Source: Pseudomonadota bacterium
Lineage (GTDB): Bacteria; Pseudomonadota; Alphaproteobacteria; Caulobacterales; Caulobacteraceae
Assembly: GCA_023451375.1 (NCBI GenBank)
Contig: JAEXZS010000003.1
Coordinates: 1-5,681 of the forward strand
Direction of reading: 5' to 3'
DNA: 5,681 nt
Made by a program: the position numbers and the translations under genes. Of the stretch, positions 1 through 5,415 are shown piece after piece (the first letter of the stretch is position 1; each line of letters starts with the position of its first letter). The notes below the pieces were generated by a model. It ran no database searches, had not been told where the DNA came from, and saw nothing but the letters and a program-made list of their open reading frames with translations.

Positions 1-9
1 GGGGGTCAT

Positions 10-24
10 GTGTGGACGACCTCC
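10..24 (+). repeat. Right-end inverted repeat of the IS1111-type element
   Basis: The 15 bases gtgtggacgacctcc are the exact reverse complement of 1343-1357. The copy marks the transposase-distal end (RE in element orientation). The cat at 7-9 lies directly outside it and is also found outside the other repeat. Confidence 0.9.
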
Positions 25-67
25 AAGACGCAAGAGTGGAAACGACGTTGGCGCTCGGTCGAGTGCA

Positions 68-76
68 GTCATGTGT
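68..76 (-). other. Candidate donor guide in the IS1111-type RNA
   Basis: Plus-strand gtcatgtgt (68-76) repeats 5-13, which spans the junction between flank, cat core and the right-end repeat. In element orientation it reads acacatgac, sense to the element's own right end plus core, as expected of a left donor guide. The two outermost bases match the flank and may be chance. No convincing partner guide for the left end was found; the short cacac and tccac matches nearby are too weak to call. Confidence 0.45.
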
Positions 77-165
77 TCGGCCTGTTGATGCAGCTGTGTG
101 CGCTGCTGGCCCTGATGAAGTCCGCGGACCGGCTCCCTAATCACGTCAACGCGCTCAAGGCGCTC

Positions 166-173
166 TGACCCCC
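166..173 (-). other. Candidate right target guide in the IS1111-type RNA
   Basis: Plus-strand tgaccccc here is the reverse complement of gggggtca at 1-8, the flank next to the right end. An RNA read from the minus strand could therefore pair with the top strand of the right target half. The match reaches the window edge, so it could be longer. It lies 3' of the left target guide with a hairpin between, the same order as in the characterised target-binding loop of IS621. Confidence 0.45.
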
Positions 174-206
174 TGGGTTTCACCGATCCCCGGCTGCGGC
201 CGGTTC

Positions 207-217
207 GTCATCACGTC
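207..217 (-). other. Candidate left target guide in the IS1111-type RNA
   Basis: On the plus strand, gtcatcacgtc (207-217) is identical to the empty site made by joining 5-9 to 1361-1366, that is gtcat plus cacgtc, across the cat core. In element orientation this is gacgtgatgac, sense to the left target and core. This fits a left target guide that pairs with the opposite strand. A second partial copy, atcacgtca, is at 140-148, so the assignment between the two is not certain. Confidence 0.6.
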
Positions 218-269
218 TCACCACTCCTTCGCCTACGGCGCCGGTCCTGGGTGAAGACCGGACCGATCT

Positions 270-1283
270 CTAGGCCGCCGTGGGCTTGTAGTCCTCCTGT
301 CGCGCCATCAGGGTCCAGGCGATGCGGGCCGTCTTGTTGGCCAAGGCCACGGCAGCGACCTTCGGCTTCTTGCGTTCGAGGAGATTGCCAACCCAGCCCT
401 CGCGTCTTTGCTGCCGGGCCATTCGGAGGACGGCTGTCGCCCCGACGACGAGAAGACGTCGAAGGTAGCTGTCGCCCATCTTGCTGATGCCACCCTGGCG
501 ATCCTTGCCTCCACTGCTGTTGGCACGCGGCGTGAGCCCCAGCCAGGCTGCGAACTGGCGGCCCGACCGGAAGAGACTTGGATCTGGCGCGCTGGCCGCC
601 ATGGCGCTGGCGGTGATCGGGCCGATGCCCGGGATGGTCGCTAGCCGCCGGCTCGTCTCGTCCTGCCGATGCCAATCGAGAATCCGACGCTCCAGTCGGC
701 CGATCTCTTCGCCGAGGTGTTCGAGCTGTTCCGCCAATCCGCCAAGGGCGGCTCGCGCCAGATCCGGCAGGTCCTGATCCTCTTCCCGCAAAGCCTTCAG
801 AGCGGCCTGCACCCCGGCGGGGCCTTGAGGCGCGGTGAGGCCGTACTCCCCGAGGTGACCCCGCAGCGCATTGATCAGCATCGTTCTCTGGCGAACCAGG
901 AGATCCCGGGTCTTGTGGAGCATCAACACCGCCTGTTGGACCTTCGACTTCACAGCCACGAACCGCATGGTCGGCCGGGTGACGGCCTCGGCGATCGCCT
1001 CGGCGTCGGCCGCGTCGGTCTTGCCTCGCTTCACATAGGCCTTCACGTAAGCTGGCGGCATGAGCCGCACCTCGTGCCCAATCGCCATCAGCTCACGCGC
1101 CCAGTGGTGGGCTGAGGCGCACGCCTCGATCCCGATCAGGCATGGCCCGATCGACTGGAAGAAGGCCAGCACCTGGCCGCGCCGCAGTTGCCGTCTCACG
1201 ACAACCGTGCCGTCTGCGGCTACACCGTGAACCTGGAAAACAGTCTTCGCCAGATCGAGCCCGACGACAGCGATGGTCTGCAT
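270..1283 (-). CDS. IS110-family transposase (IS1111 type), DEDD/serine recombinase
   Basis: This 337-residue protein catalyses RNA-guided excision and insertion of the surrounding element. The N-terminal RuvC-like domain (about residues 4-150) carries D10 in VGLDLAKTVFQVHG, E53 in GIEACASAHHWA, and D90/D93 in KTDAADAEAI, the DEDD set of the family. A middle helical stretch (about 165-205) may form a coiled coil. The C-terminal Transposase_20 domain has the helix-hairpin-helix motif IPGIGPITAS (217-226) and the SSGG segment near 256-259, which should contain the catalytic serine. Length matches full-length relatives. I chose the ATG at 1281-1283 over an upstream in-frame ATG at 1353-1355 because the family begins with this MQT-IAVVGLD pattern and an AGGAG box lies 7 nt upstream; the longer version would also start inside the inverted repeat. 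No frameshift or missing catalytic residue is visible. Confidence 0.95.
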   Translation of the reverse strand: MQTIAVVGLDLAKTVFQVHGVAADGTVVVRRQLRRGQVLAFFQSIGPCLIGIEACASAHHWARELMAIGHEVRLMPPAYVKAYVKRGKTDAADAEAIAEAVTRPTMRFVAVKSKVQQAVLMLHKTRDLLVRQRTMLINALRGHLGEYGLTAPQGPAGVQAALKALREEDQDLPDLARAALGGLAEQLEHLGEEIGRLERRILDWHRQDETSRRLATIPGIGPITASAMAASAPDPSLFRSGRQFAAWLGLTPRANSSGGKDRQGGISKMGDSYLRRLLVVGATAVLRMARQQRREGWVGNLLERKKPKVAAVALANKTARIAWTLMARQEDYKPTAA

Positions 1284-1342
1284 GATACCGCTCCTAGACG
1301 TGACGTCCCTGATGACGACACCGCCAGAACAGCCGGTTAGGC

Positions 1343-1357
1343 GGAGGTCGTCCACAC
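1343..1357 (-). repeat. Left-end inverted repeat of the IS1111-type element
   Basis: The exact reverse complement of 10-24 lies about 60 nt upstream of the transposase start codon. It is followed outward by cat (1358-1360) and then the flanking DNA that contains the presumed left target half-site. Confidence 0.9.
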
Positions 1358-1442
1358 CATCACGTCACTCGCACAGGATGACGTGCCTCTGAGAATTTCC
1401 TCCACGCGGAGCTAGAGTCCGGCCCTTGAAAGGACGGACGGA

Positions 1443-1709
1443 ATGAAACGAGCGAGATTCACGGAAGAGCAGATCATCGGGATCCTGCGCGAGAACGAGG
1501 CCGGCGCGAAAGCGGGCGAGCTGGCGCGCAAGCACGGCGTGTCGGAGGGCACGATCTTCGCCTGGAAAGCCAAGTTTGGCGGGATGAGCGTGTCGGACGC
1601 CCAGCGGCTGCGCGCCCTGGAAGACGAGAACGGCAGGCTAAAGCGTCTGCTGGCCGACGCCATGCTGGACAAGGCGGCGCTGAACGATCTGCTTTCAAAA
1701 AAGTGGTAG
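1443..1709 (+). CDS. IS3-family transposase OrfA (HTH protein)
   Basis: This 88-residue protein is the DNA-binding first half of an IS3-family transposase, probably of the IS407-like subgroup. Residues about 5-45 form the helix-turn-helix (FTEEQIIGILRENEAG, then ARKHGVSEGTIFAWK). Residues about 52-85 are a leucine-zipper-like coiled coil for multimerisation (LEDENGRLKRLLADAMLDKAAL). It ends in the typical LLSKKW. An AAAGGA box at 1429-1434 sits 8 nt before the ATG. The 21-base segment 1584-1604 is identical to 5600-5620 in the third IS3 element. Full length for OrfA, but there is no functional OrfB to fuse to. On its own such a protein may act as a repressor or inhibitor of related elements. 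Confidence 0.9.
   Translation: MKRARFTEEQIIGILRENEAGAKAGELARKHGVSEGTIFAWKAKFGGMSVSDAQRLRALEDENGRLKRLLADAMLDKAALNDLLSKKW
1697..1703 (+). promoter_or_regulatory. Programmed -1 frameshift slippery heptamer
   Basis: The heptamer A AAA AAG lies in phase with the orfA codons AAA (1698-1700) and AAG (1701-1703), two codons before the orfA stop. This is the classic IS3-family signal for producing the OrfAB fusion. Slippage here would now yield only a short tail reading VVEPAVMLRLSTR, ending at 1744. Confidence 0.8.
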
Positions 1710-1744
1710 AGCCCGCGGTCATGCTGAGGCTTTCAACTCGCTAG
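1703..1744 (+). pseudogene. Stub of IS3 orfB
   Basis: In the -1 frame after the slippery site the codons read V-V-E-P-A-V-M-L-R-L-S-T-R then TAG at 1742-1744. VEPAV resembles the usual opening of OrfB in this group; from about 1721 the likeness stops, which marks the probable deletion or rearrangement point. The rest of orfB, with the whole DDE domain, is missing. Confidence 0.5.
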
Positions 1745-1759
1745 ATGTCAGCTCTGGTC

Positions 1760-1890
1760 AGTTGGCGTGTGTGCGGAACCTGTCCCGGTTCTCCACCCGC
1801 CCGTAGCCAAGCCACGACGTCGCCAAGCCGAACACGCGATCACATTCGACCGAGGGCCGGTGTGTCGAGTTTTCGCTTCTTGTAGACGCT
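1760..1890 (+). mobile_element. Possible decayed right end of a second IS1111-type element
   Basis: Read on the plus strand, 1825-1858 matches the minus strand of 50-83 at 26 of 34 positions, counted by hand. The likeness extends more weakly to both sides, about 1765-1785 against 127-150 and about 1860-1885 against 15-45. The mismatches in the best block cluster over the presumed donor-guide bases, while the scaffold on both sides is kept. That is what a related guide RNA with different specificity would show. No inverted repeat like 10-24 and no transposase remain. A short shared peptide on the other strand (SVEC, two residues, VFGL) is an alternative explanation. Nothing else was seen between 1745 and 1972. 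Confidence 0.4.
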
Positions 1891-1972
1891 AAGCTTCCTG
1901 TAGGGTCCGCAAGGCACCATGATGCCGCGGCAACTTGCAAGCTGAAGGCACAACCTGACCACTTTGCCCAAC

Positions 1973-3445
1973 ATGTTCGACGCTCCGGAGGGACCCACCA
2001 AAGCCTCCGTTGGGCGCGGGATCATAGCGACCGGCGCAGCGCAGGGGTTCAAGCTAGGCCTGCAGATCGTATCAGTCGTGGTCCTCTCGCGTTTGCTGAC
2101 GCCGAGTGATTTCGGTCTGGTGGCCATGGCCGCACCGGTTTTGGCCTTTCTAGGCATGTTCCAAAGCCTCGGCCTGACACAGGCTACCGTGCAACGCCCG
2201 AAGATCGCTCATGACGAAGTTAACTTCCTGTTTTGGATCAATGTCGCGGCCAGCCTCGCCGTAGCCGTCGCGGTAGTGGCGATTGGTCCTCTTGCGGCCA
2301 GATTCTATGACGAGCCGCAGGTCGGACCGCTGATCGCGGCGATGGCTGTTCCGGTGCTGCTGACGGGAAGCGGCGCACAGCACGGCGCGCTTCTGAACCG
2401 CCGCATGCAGTTCGGACGCCTGGCGCTGATCGAGGTCGTAGTGGGCATAGCGACTCTCGCCACCGCGATCATTTGGGCCCTTGTCTCGCCGTCCTACTGG
2501 GCCCTGTGGGGCGCCTCCGTAGCGGGGGCGCTGATCGGCATTCTGATGACTTGGGCTAGTTCTCCGTGGCGCCCGTCCTGGCCGCGCAAGATTGGGGGCG
2601 GATGGTCGATGGTTGGCTTTGGCGCCGAAGTCACCGGATTCAACTTTGCAAACTTCTTCGCCCGCAACCTGGACAATATTCTGATCGGACGCTTCTGGGG
2701 CGGCGTGCAGCTGGGCCTGTACGAACGGGCGTACAAGCTGCTTCTGTTTCCTTTGGCTCAGGTCACAAGTCCGTTGTCTCAGGTGATGGTGCCGACGCTT
2801 TCTCGCATGGTCCCAGAACCTGTCGCTTATCGGCGAGCCTACTTGCGGGTGCTGCGACTTGTTCTACTGGCCACGTTGCCCGGTGTCGCGGCAGGCATCG
2901 CCATGGCCAACATTGTGATCCCGTTTCTGCTGGGGGAGCAATGGGTCGGAAGCGTGGCGATTTTTGCAGCGCTGGGGGTTGCCGGTCTAGTGCAGCCGCT
3001 CAACAGCCCCGCCGGATGGCTGTTTGTCAGCCAGGGGCGATCCCGGGAGTTCCTATGGTGGGGTGTCGCGACGGCAGGATTCGCTATCTCTGCTTTTTCG
3101 ATAGGGATCGCGTGGGGAGCTGTCGGCGTCGCCATTGCGTATGCGATCGCCGAATACATCAAAACACCGATCCTCTGGTGGTATGTGGGACGCCGCGGAC
3201 CAGTTCGGTTCGCACATGTGCTGGAGGCCGCCTGGCCTTTCCTAATTGGCGCGCATCTCGTGTTGCTTTCCCTTTCGTTGATCAAGCCGCATCTGCCCCA
3301 GGCGCCTCTGCCGGCACTAGCCATCAGCGCGGTGTTCGCCTACGGGGCCGTGGCGGGGCTTGCCAGTCTGACCGCCTCGGGAAGAAGAACACTGTTGGAA
3401 GTCAGTGAATATCTCTCCGCTGCTGCCGGACGCATGCGCAAGTGA
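1973..3445 (+). CDS. Polysaccharide/lipopolysaccharide flippase, MOP superfamily PST family (Wzx/WzxC/ExoT-like)
   Basis: This 490-residue inner-membrane protein should translocate undecaprenyl-linked oligosaccharide repeat units for O-antigen, capsule or exopolysaccharide assembly. The N-terminus has the family pattern SVGRGIIATGAAQG followed by VVVLSRLLTPSDFGLVAM (residues 12-53). The central signature LDNILIGRFWGGVQLGLYERA lies at 233-253 and is followed by PLAQVTSPLSQVMVP. About 12-14 hydrophobic segments are visible, for example 48-65, 91-108, 119-133, 150-172, 178-194, 295-320, 326-342, 363-390, 421-437 and 446-466. Length is usual for the family. I chose the ATG at 1973; an in-frame TTG at 1964 would add three residues, and neither has a strong ribosome site. 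The next gene starts 16 bp after the stop. The polymer it serves cannot be told from sequence, since no glycosyltransferase or polymerase is in view. Confidence 0.9.
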   Translation: MFDAPEGPTKASVGRGIIATGAAQGFKLGLQIVSVVVLSRLLTPSDFGLVAMAAPVLAFLGMFQSLGLTQATVQRPKIAHDEVNFLFWINVAASLAVAVAVVAIGPLAARFYDEPQVGPLIAAMAVPVLLTGSGAQHGALLNRRMQFGRLALIEVVVGIATLATAIIWALVSPSYWALWGASVAGALIGILMTWASSPWRPSWPRKIGGGWSMVGFGAEVTGFNFANFFARNLDNILIGRFWGGVQLGLYERAYKLLLFPLAQVTSPLSQVMVPTLSRMVPEPVAYRRAYLRVLRLVLLATLPGVAAGIAMANIVIPFLLGEQWVGSVAIFAALGVAGLVQPLNSPAGWLFVSQGRSREFLWWGVATAGFAISAFSIGIAWGAVGVAIAYAIAEYIKTPILWWYVGRRGPVRFAHVLEAAWPFLIGAHLVLLSLSLIKPHLPQAPLPALAISAVFAYGAVAGLASLTASGRRTLLEVSEYLSAAAGRMRK

Positions 3446-3448
3446 GAC

Positions 3449-3454
3449 TTGGAG
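3449..3454 (+). promoter_or_regulatory. Ribosome binding site that decides the PRTase-HAD start
   Basis: ttggag ends 7 nt before the ATG at 3462 and lies just after the flippase stop. It favours this start over the in-frame ATG at 3405, which lies inside the flippase gene and has no such site. Confidence 0.6.
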
Positions 3455-3461
3455 ACGCCGA

Positions 3462-4481
3462 ATGCACTACCGTTCGATAGCCGACATGAACGATGCGATC
3501 GTTCGCAATCTCCATCGCCTTCCCCGGGACGTCGATCTTGTGGTCGGCATCCCCCGCAGCGGTCTGCTGGCGGCGAACCTGTTCTGCCTGATCACCAACA
3601 TCCCGATGACGGACCTCGATAGCTTCATTGATGGCCGTATCTATTCGTCGGGAACGACCAAGCGCCGCAGTGCTCTAGACCGAGAACTGTCAGACATGCG
3701 TCGCATCTTGGTGCTCGACGACAGCATCCGTAGTGGCAAGGCGATGTGTGCGGCGCGAGAGAGGCTCGAGGCTGCCGGGATGGCCGATAAAGTCATGCTA
3801 GGCGCGGTCTTCGGGACTCAGACCCGGCATGACGAGGCTGATTTCATCTTCGAAGTGGTCCCCGACCCGCGCGTGTTCCAGTGGAACCTCATGCATCACG
3901 TCGTTCTGGAAAAGAGTTGCGTAGATCTAGATGGGGTCCTTTGCGTTGACCCGACGCACGCGGAGAACGACGACGGTTCTGCCTACATGAAGTTCCTCGC
4001 CGAAGCGGTTCCGCTACATGTTCCTACACGTCGGATAGGGGCTCTGGTTACGAGTCGGCTGGAGAAGTACCGGAGATTGACGGAAGAGTGGCTGGAGCGT
4101 CAGGGCGTCGAATACGATGCTTTGGTCATGCTGGATTTGCCCAGCAAGGCGGAGAGACAGCGACTCGGGGTCCACGGCAGTTTCAAGGGGGAATACTATC
4201 GCAAGTCGGACGCAACGCTCTTCATTGAAAGCGAGCCGGCGCAAGCCGAGGCGATCGCGCGTATCGCGGGCAAGCCGGCGTTCTGCGTTGAGACCCAACA
4301 GATGTTCTATCCCAATGGTCTATCTGCCGCGGCTCTGCAGCAACAGGCGCGCAATCTTCCGTTTCGCTTAAGGCAAGGAGGCTTGGCCGGCGGCAACCGG
4401 ATCAAGAGAGCAGCGCGCACTGTATTGGGTGAAGGTAGTTACAAGAGACTTAAGGCCATCATCCGACAAGGGTCGTCGTGA
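3462..4481 (+). CDS. Phosphoribosyltransferase-HAD phosphatase fusion protein
   Basis: This 339-residue protein has no membrane segment or signal peptide and is probably cytosolic. Residues about 1-150 are a type I phosphoribosyltransferase domain: VVGIPRSG (27-34) and the PRPP-binding loop RILVLDDSIRSGKAM (81-95) with the acidic pair D86/D87. Residues about 152-280 are a HAD-like domain: motif I VDLDGV with D155 and D157, motif II LVTSR (196-199), a likely motif III lysine K242 in GSFKGEYY, and FIESE (254-258) in place of the usual acidic pair of motif IV. The tail from about 300 is basic. By analogy with PRPP-dependent ribofuranosyltransferase systems, such as the transferase and phosphatase domains of the type b capsule polymerase of Haemophilus, one part could transfer phosphoribose to a glycan and the other remove the 5-phosphate. 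That role is inferred from the domains and the flippase neighbour. A nucleotide-salvage role is the alternative. The stop codon is only a few bases from an IS left end. Confidence 0.8.
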   Translation: MHYRSIADMNDAIVRNLHRLPRDVDLVVGIPRSGLLAANLFCLITNIPMTDLDSFIDGRIYSSGTTKRRSALDRELSDMRRILVLDDSIRSGKAMCAARERLEAAGMADKVMLGAVFGTQTRHDEADFIFEVVPDPRVFQWNLMHHVVLEKSCVDLDGVLCVDPTHAENDDGSAYMKFLAEAVPLHVPTRRIGALVTSRLEKYRRLTEEWLERQGVEYDALVMLDLPSKAERQRLGVHGSFKGEYYRKSDATLFIESEPAQAEAIARIAGKPAFCVETQQMFYPNGLSAAALQQQARNLPFRLRQGGLAGGNRIKRAARTVLGEGSYKRLKAIIRQGSS

Positions 4482-4567
4482 CGAGGTGGTCCTCACCCCG
4501 AAAATTGGATCGCTGATTACGAGAATTTTCCCGGTTTCGCGCTTGATGGCGGCACCGGGAGGTTCGC

Positions 4568-4834
4568 ATGCGAAGATCGAGGTTCAGTGAGCAGCAGATC
4601 GCCTTCATCCTGCGACAGGCGGAGGAAGGAACGACGGTGGAGGAGGTCTGTCGGAAGGCGGGGATCTCGGTCCAGACCTATTATCGCTGGAGGTCGAAGT
4701 ACGGCGGACTGATGCCGTCGGAGATGAAGCGGCTGAAGCAGCTCGAGGAGGAGAACCTGCGGCTGCGCAAGCTGGTGGCGGATCTCTCTTTGGACAAGGA
4801 GATGTTGCAGGACGTCATCAAGCGAAAGCTCTGA
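4568..4834 (+). CDS. IS3-family transposase OrfA (HTH protein)
   Basis: This 88-residue protein has an N-terminal helix-turn-helix (FSEQQIAFILRQAEEG and VCRKAGISVQTYYRWRSKYGG, about residues 6-47) and a C-terminal leucine-zipper coiled coil (LKQLEEENLRLRKLVADLSL, about 56-75), ending DVIKRKL. It is clearly a different subtype from the OrfA genes at 1443 and 5459. A strong GGGAGG site at 4557-4562 precedes the ATG by 5 nt. In an intact element it would be joined to OrfB by -1 frameshifting. Confidence 0.92.
   Translation: MRRSRFSEQQIAFILRQAEEGTTVEEVCRKAGISVQTYYRWRSKYGGLMPSEMKRLKQLEEENLRLRKLVADLSLDKEMLQDVIKRKL
4825..4828 (+). promoter_or_regulatory. Candidate -1 frameshift site (A AAG)
   Basis: A AAG with AAG as the zero-frame codon lies two codons before the orfA stop. 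A -1 slip here gives an uninterrupted reading, K-A-L-R-P-D-R-K-R and onward into orfB, a typical junction for this group. The motif is weaker than the A AAA AAG of the first element. Confidence 0.45.
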
Positions 4835-5415
4835 GGCCTGATCGAAAGCGTCAGCTTGTCGATGCGGCTCGGGCCACCTGGCAGGTGTCGATCCGGCGCG
4901 CGTGCAGCGTGTTCCAGATCGACACCTCCACTTACCACTATCAGGCCCGCAGCCCCGATCAGGCCCCTCTGAGAAAGCGAATCCGCGAGATCGCCGAGAC
5001 GCGCGTTCGGTACGGTTATCGTCGCGTCCACGTCCTGCTGCGCCGTGAGGGCTGGGACGTCAATCACAAGCGGACCTATAGGCTCTATCGAGACGAAGGT
5101 CTTCAATTACGGAGGAAAGTTCCGCGCCGGCGGGTGAAGGCGGCGCTGCGTGATGACCGCGCGCCGCCTTCCGCTCCCAATGAGGTCTGGGCCATGGATT
5201 TCATGGCCGACCAGACGTTCAACGGGCGAAAGCTGCGGATTCTGACCATCGTTGACGCTGCGACGCGGCTGTCTCCTGCAATCGATGTGCGGCCTACCTA
5301 TCGCGGCGTGGACGTCGTCGAGACGTTGGAGCGGGTGACCGCCATCTACGGGCGGCCGAAGCGAATCCGGACTGACCAGGGGACGGAGTTCACCTCTGAC
5401 GTGCCCCCTTCCTGA
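4828..5415 (+). pseudogene. Truncated IS3-family transposase OrfB (DDE integrase, missing catalytic Glu)
   Basis: The reading frame is open from before the frameshift site; a GTG at 4885 is a possible independent start, giving 176 residues. The HTH_21-like region is visible (RYGYRRVHVLLRREGW, residues 42-57 from that GTG). The rve integrase core begins with WAMDFMAD (first Asp, D105) and reaches IRTDQGTEFTS (second Asp, D164). After this the frame enters foreign sequence and reads only D-V-P-P-S before TGA at 5413-5415. The third catalytic residue, a Glu about 35 residues further on, is absent. Intact relatives are roughly 270-290 residues, so about a third is missing. The product should be catalytically dead. 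Confidence 0.88.

Larger units (their letters stand above)
25..250 (-). ncRNA. Putative guide RNA (bridge RNA/seekRNA) region of the IS1111-type element
   Basis: IS1111-group elements are known to encode a short guide RNA in the non-coding stretch between the transposase stop and the right-end repeat, transcribed with the transposase strand. This stretch has the right place and size. Read on the minus strand, it contains an 11-nt match to the reconstructed empty target (217 to 207), an 8-nt reverse complement of the far target flank (173 to 166), and a 9-nt match to the element's own right-end junction (76 to 68). Hairpins visible by eye include ccggc/gccgg with a 4-nt loop (190-203), lying between the two target-matching segments, and ccggtc/gaccgg (241-246 with 256-261) just after the transposase stop. 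The true 5' and 3' ends cannot be seen; the interval is the whole candidate region. Confidence 0.6.
10..1357 (-). mobile_element. Complete IS110-family (IS1111-type) insertion sequence
   Basis: The element is bounded by a perfect 15-bp inverted repeat (10-24 and 1343-1357) and holds one transposase gene on the minus strand. The upstream side is short, about 60 nt between the repeat and the start codon. The downstream side is long, about 245 nt between the stop codon and the other repeat. A short 5' end, a long non-coding 3' end and subterminal inverted repeats are known traits of the IS1111 group. The trinucleotide cat flanks both repeats on their outer sides (7-9 and 1358-1360), so it is probably the shared core left by recombination; the exact crossover bases within it cannot be fixed. 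There is no other target duplication, as expected for the family. The transposase is intact, so the copy may be active. It lies 18 nt upstream of an IS3-type left end. Confidence 0.88.
1379..1744 (+). mobile_element. Truncated IS3-family element (left end, orfA, stub of orfB)
   Basis: The left end starts with tgacgtgcctct at 1379, 64 nt before the orfA start. The same opening, tgacgtgccccc, lies 62 nt before the orfA start of the element at 5397, so the two are related and this is very likely the true left terminus. OrfA is intact, but the reading frame of orfB closes at 1742-1744 after about a dozen codons. No terminal repeat matching the left end is clear downstream; gatgtca at 1744-1750 is a weak candidate. 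The element is therefore a remnant and cannot make its own DDE transposase. Confidence 0.75.
4487..5396 (+). mobile_element. IS3-family element interrupted in orfB
   Basis: The element begins near 4487 (tggtcctcaccccgaaaatt); the exact left terminus is uncertain, and a start at the tgacgagg beginning at 4479 is also possible. A 7-bp inverted pair, gaaaatt at 4500-4506 and aattttc at 4524-4530, lies just inside the end. OrfA and the -1 shifted orfB follow. The orfB coding sequence breaks off at 5396, exactly where the next IS3-type left end starts, so the remaining third of the element either lies beyond the inserted one, outside the window, or is lost. Confidence 0.75.

Noticed and set aside
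1..168. Open frame on the plus strand ending in TGA at 166-168, as if the 3' end of a gene
   Set aside because: It runs through the inverted repeat and non-coding right end of the IS1111-type element, has no recognisable domain, and 55 open codons are not surprising at this base composition.
241..261. Hairpin after the transposase stop as an intrinsic terminator
   Set aside because: The stem ccggtc/gaccgg is present but no T-run follows on the minus strand; it fits better as part of the guide-RNA region.
669..1115. 148-codon plus-strand frame
   Set aside because: It is antisense to the well-supported IS110 transposase and shows no domain; a shadow of GC-rich coding sequence.
1758..1940. 60-codon minus-strand frame upstream of the flippase, with a peptide resembling one encoded at 58-84
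   Set aside because: The shared SVEC..VFGL peptide is more simply explained by related IS right-end DNA; there is no start signal or known domain.
1840..2157. 105-codon minus-strand frame overlapping the flippase start
   Set aside because: It is antisense to the conserved N-terminus of the flippase and has no recognisable domain.
2566..3408. 280-codon plus-strand frame within the flippase gene
   Set aside because: It lies in another frame of a clear membrane protein, is rich in Arg, Cys and Ser in the manner of a shadow frame, and has no motif.
3405..3461. Longer start for the PRTase-HAD gene at the ATG at 3405
   Set aside because: It would overlap the flippase by 41 bases and lacks a ribosome site, while the ATG at 3462 has ttggag at the right distance.
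4681..5106. 141-codon minus-strand frame across the second IS3 element
   Set aside because: It is antisense to orfA and orfB of a clear IS3 transposase and has no domain.
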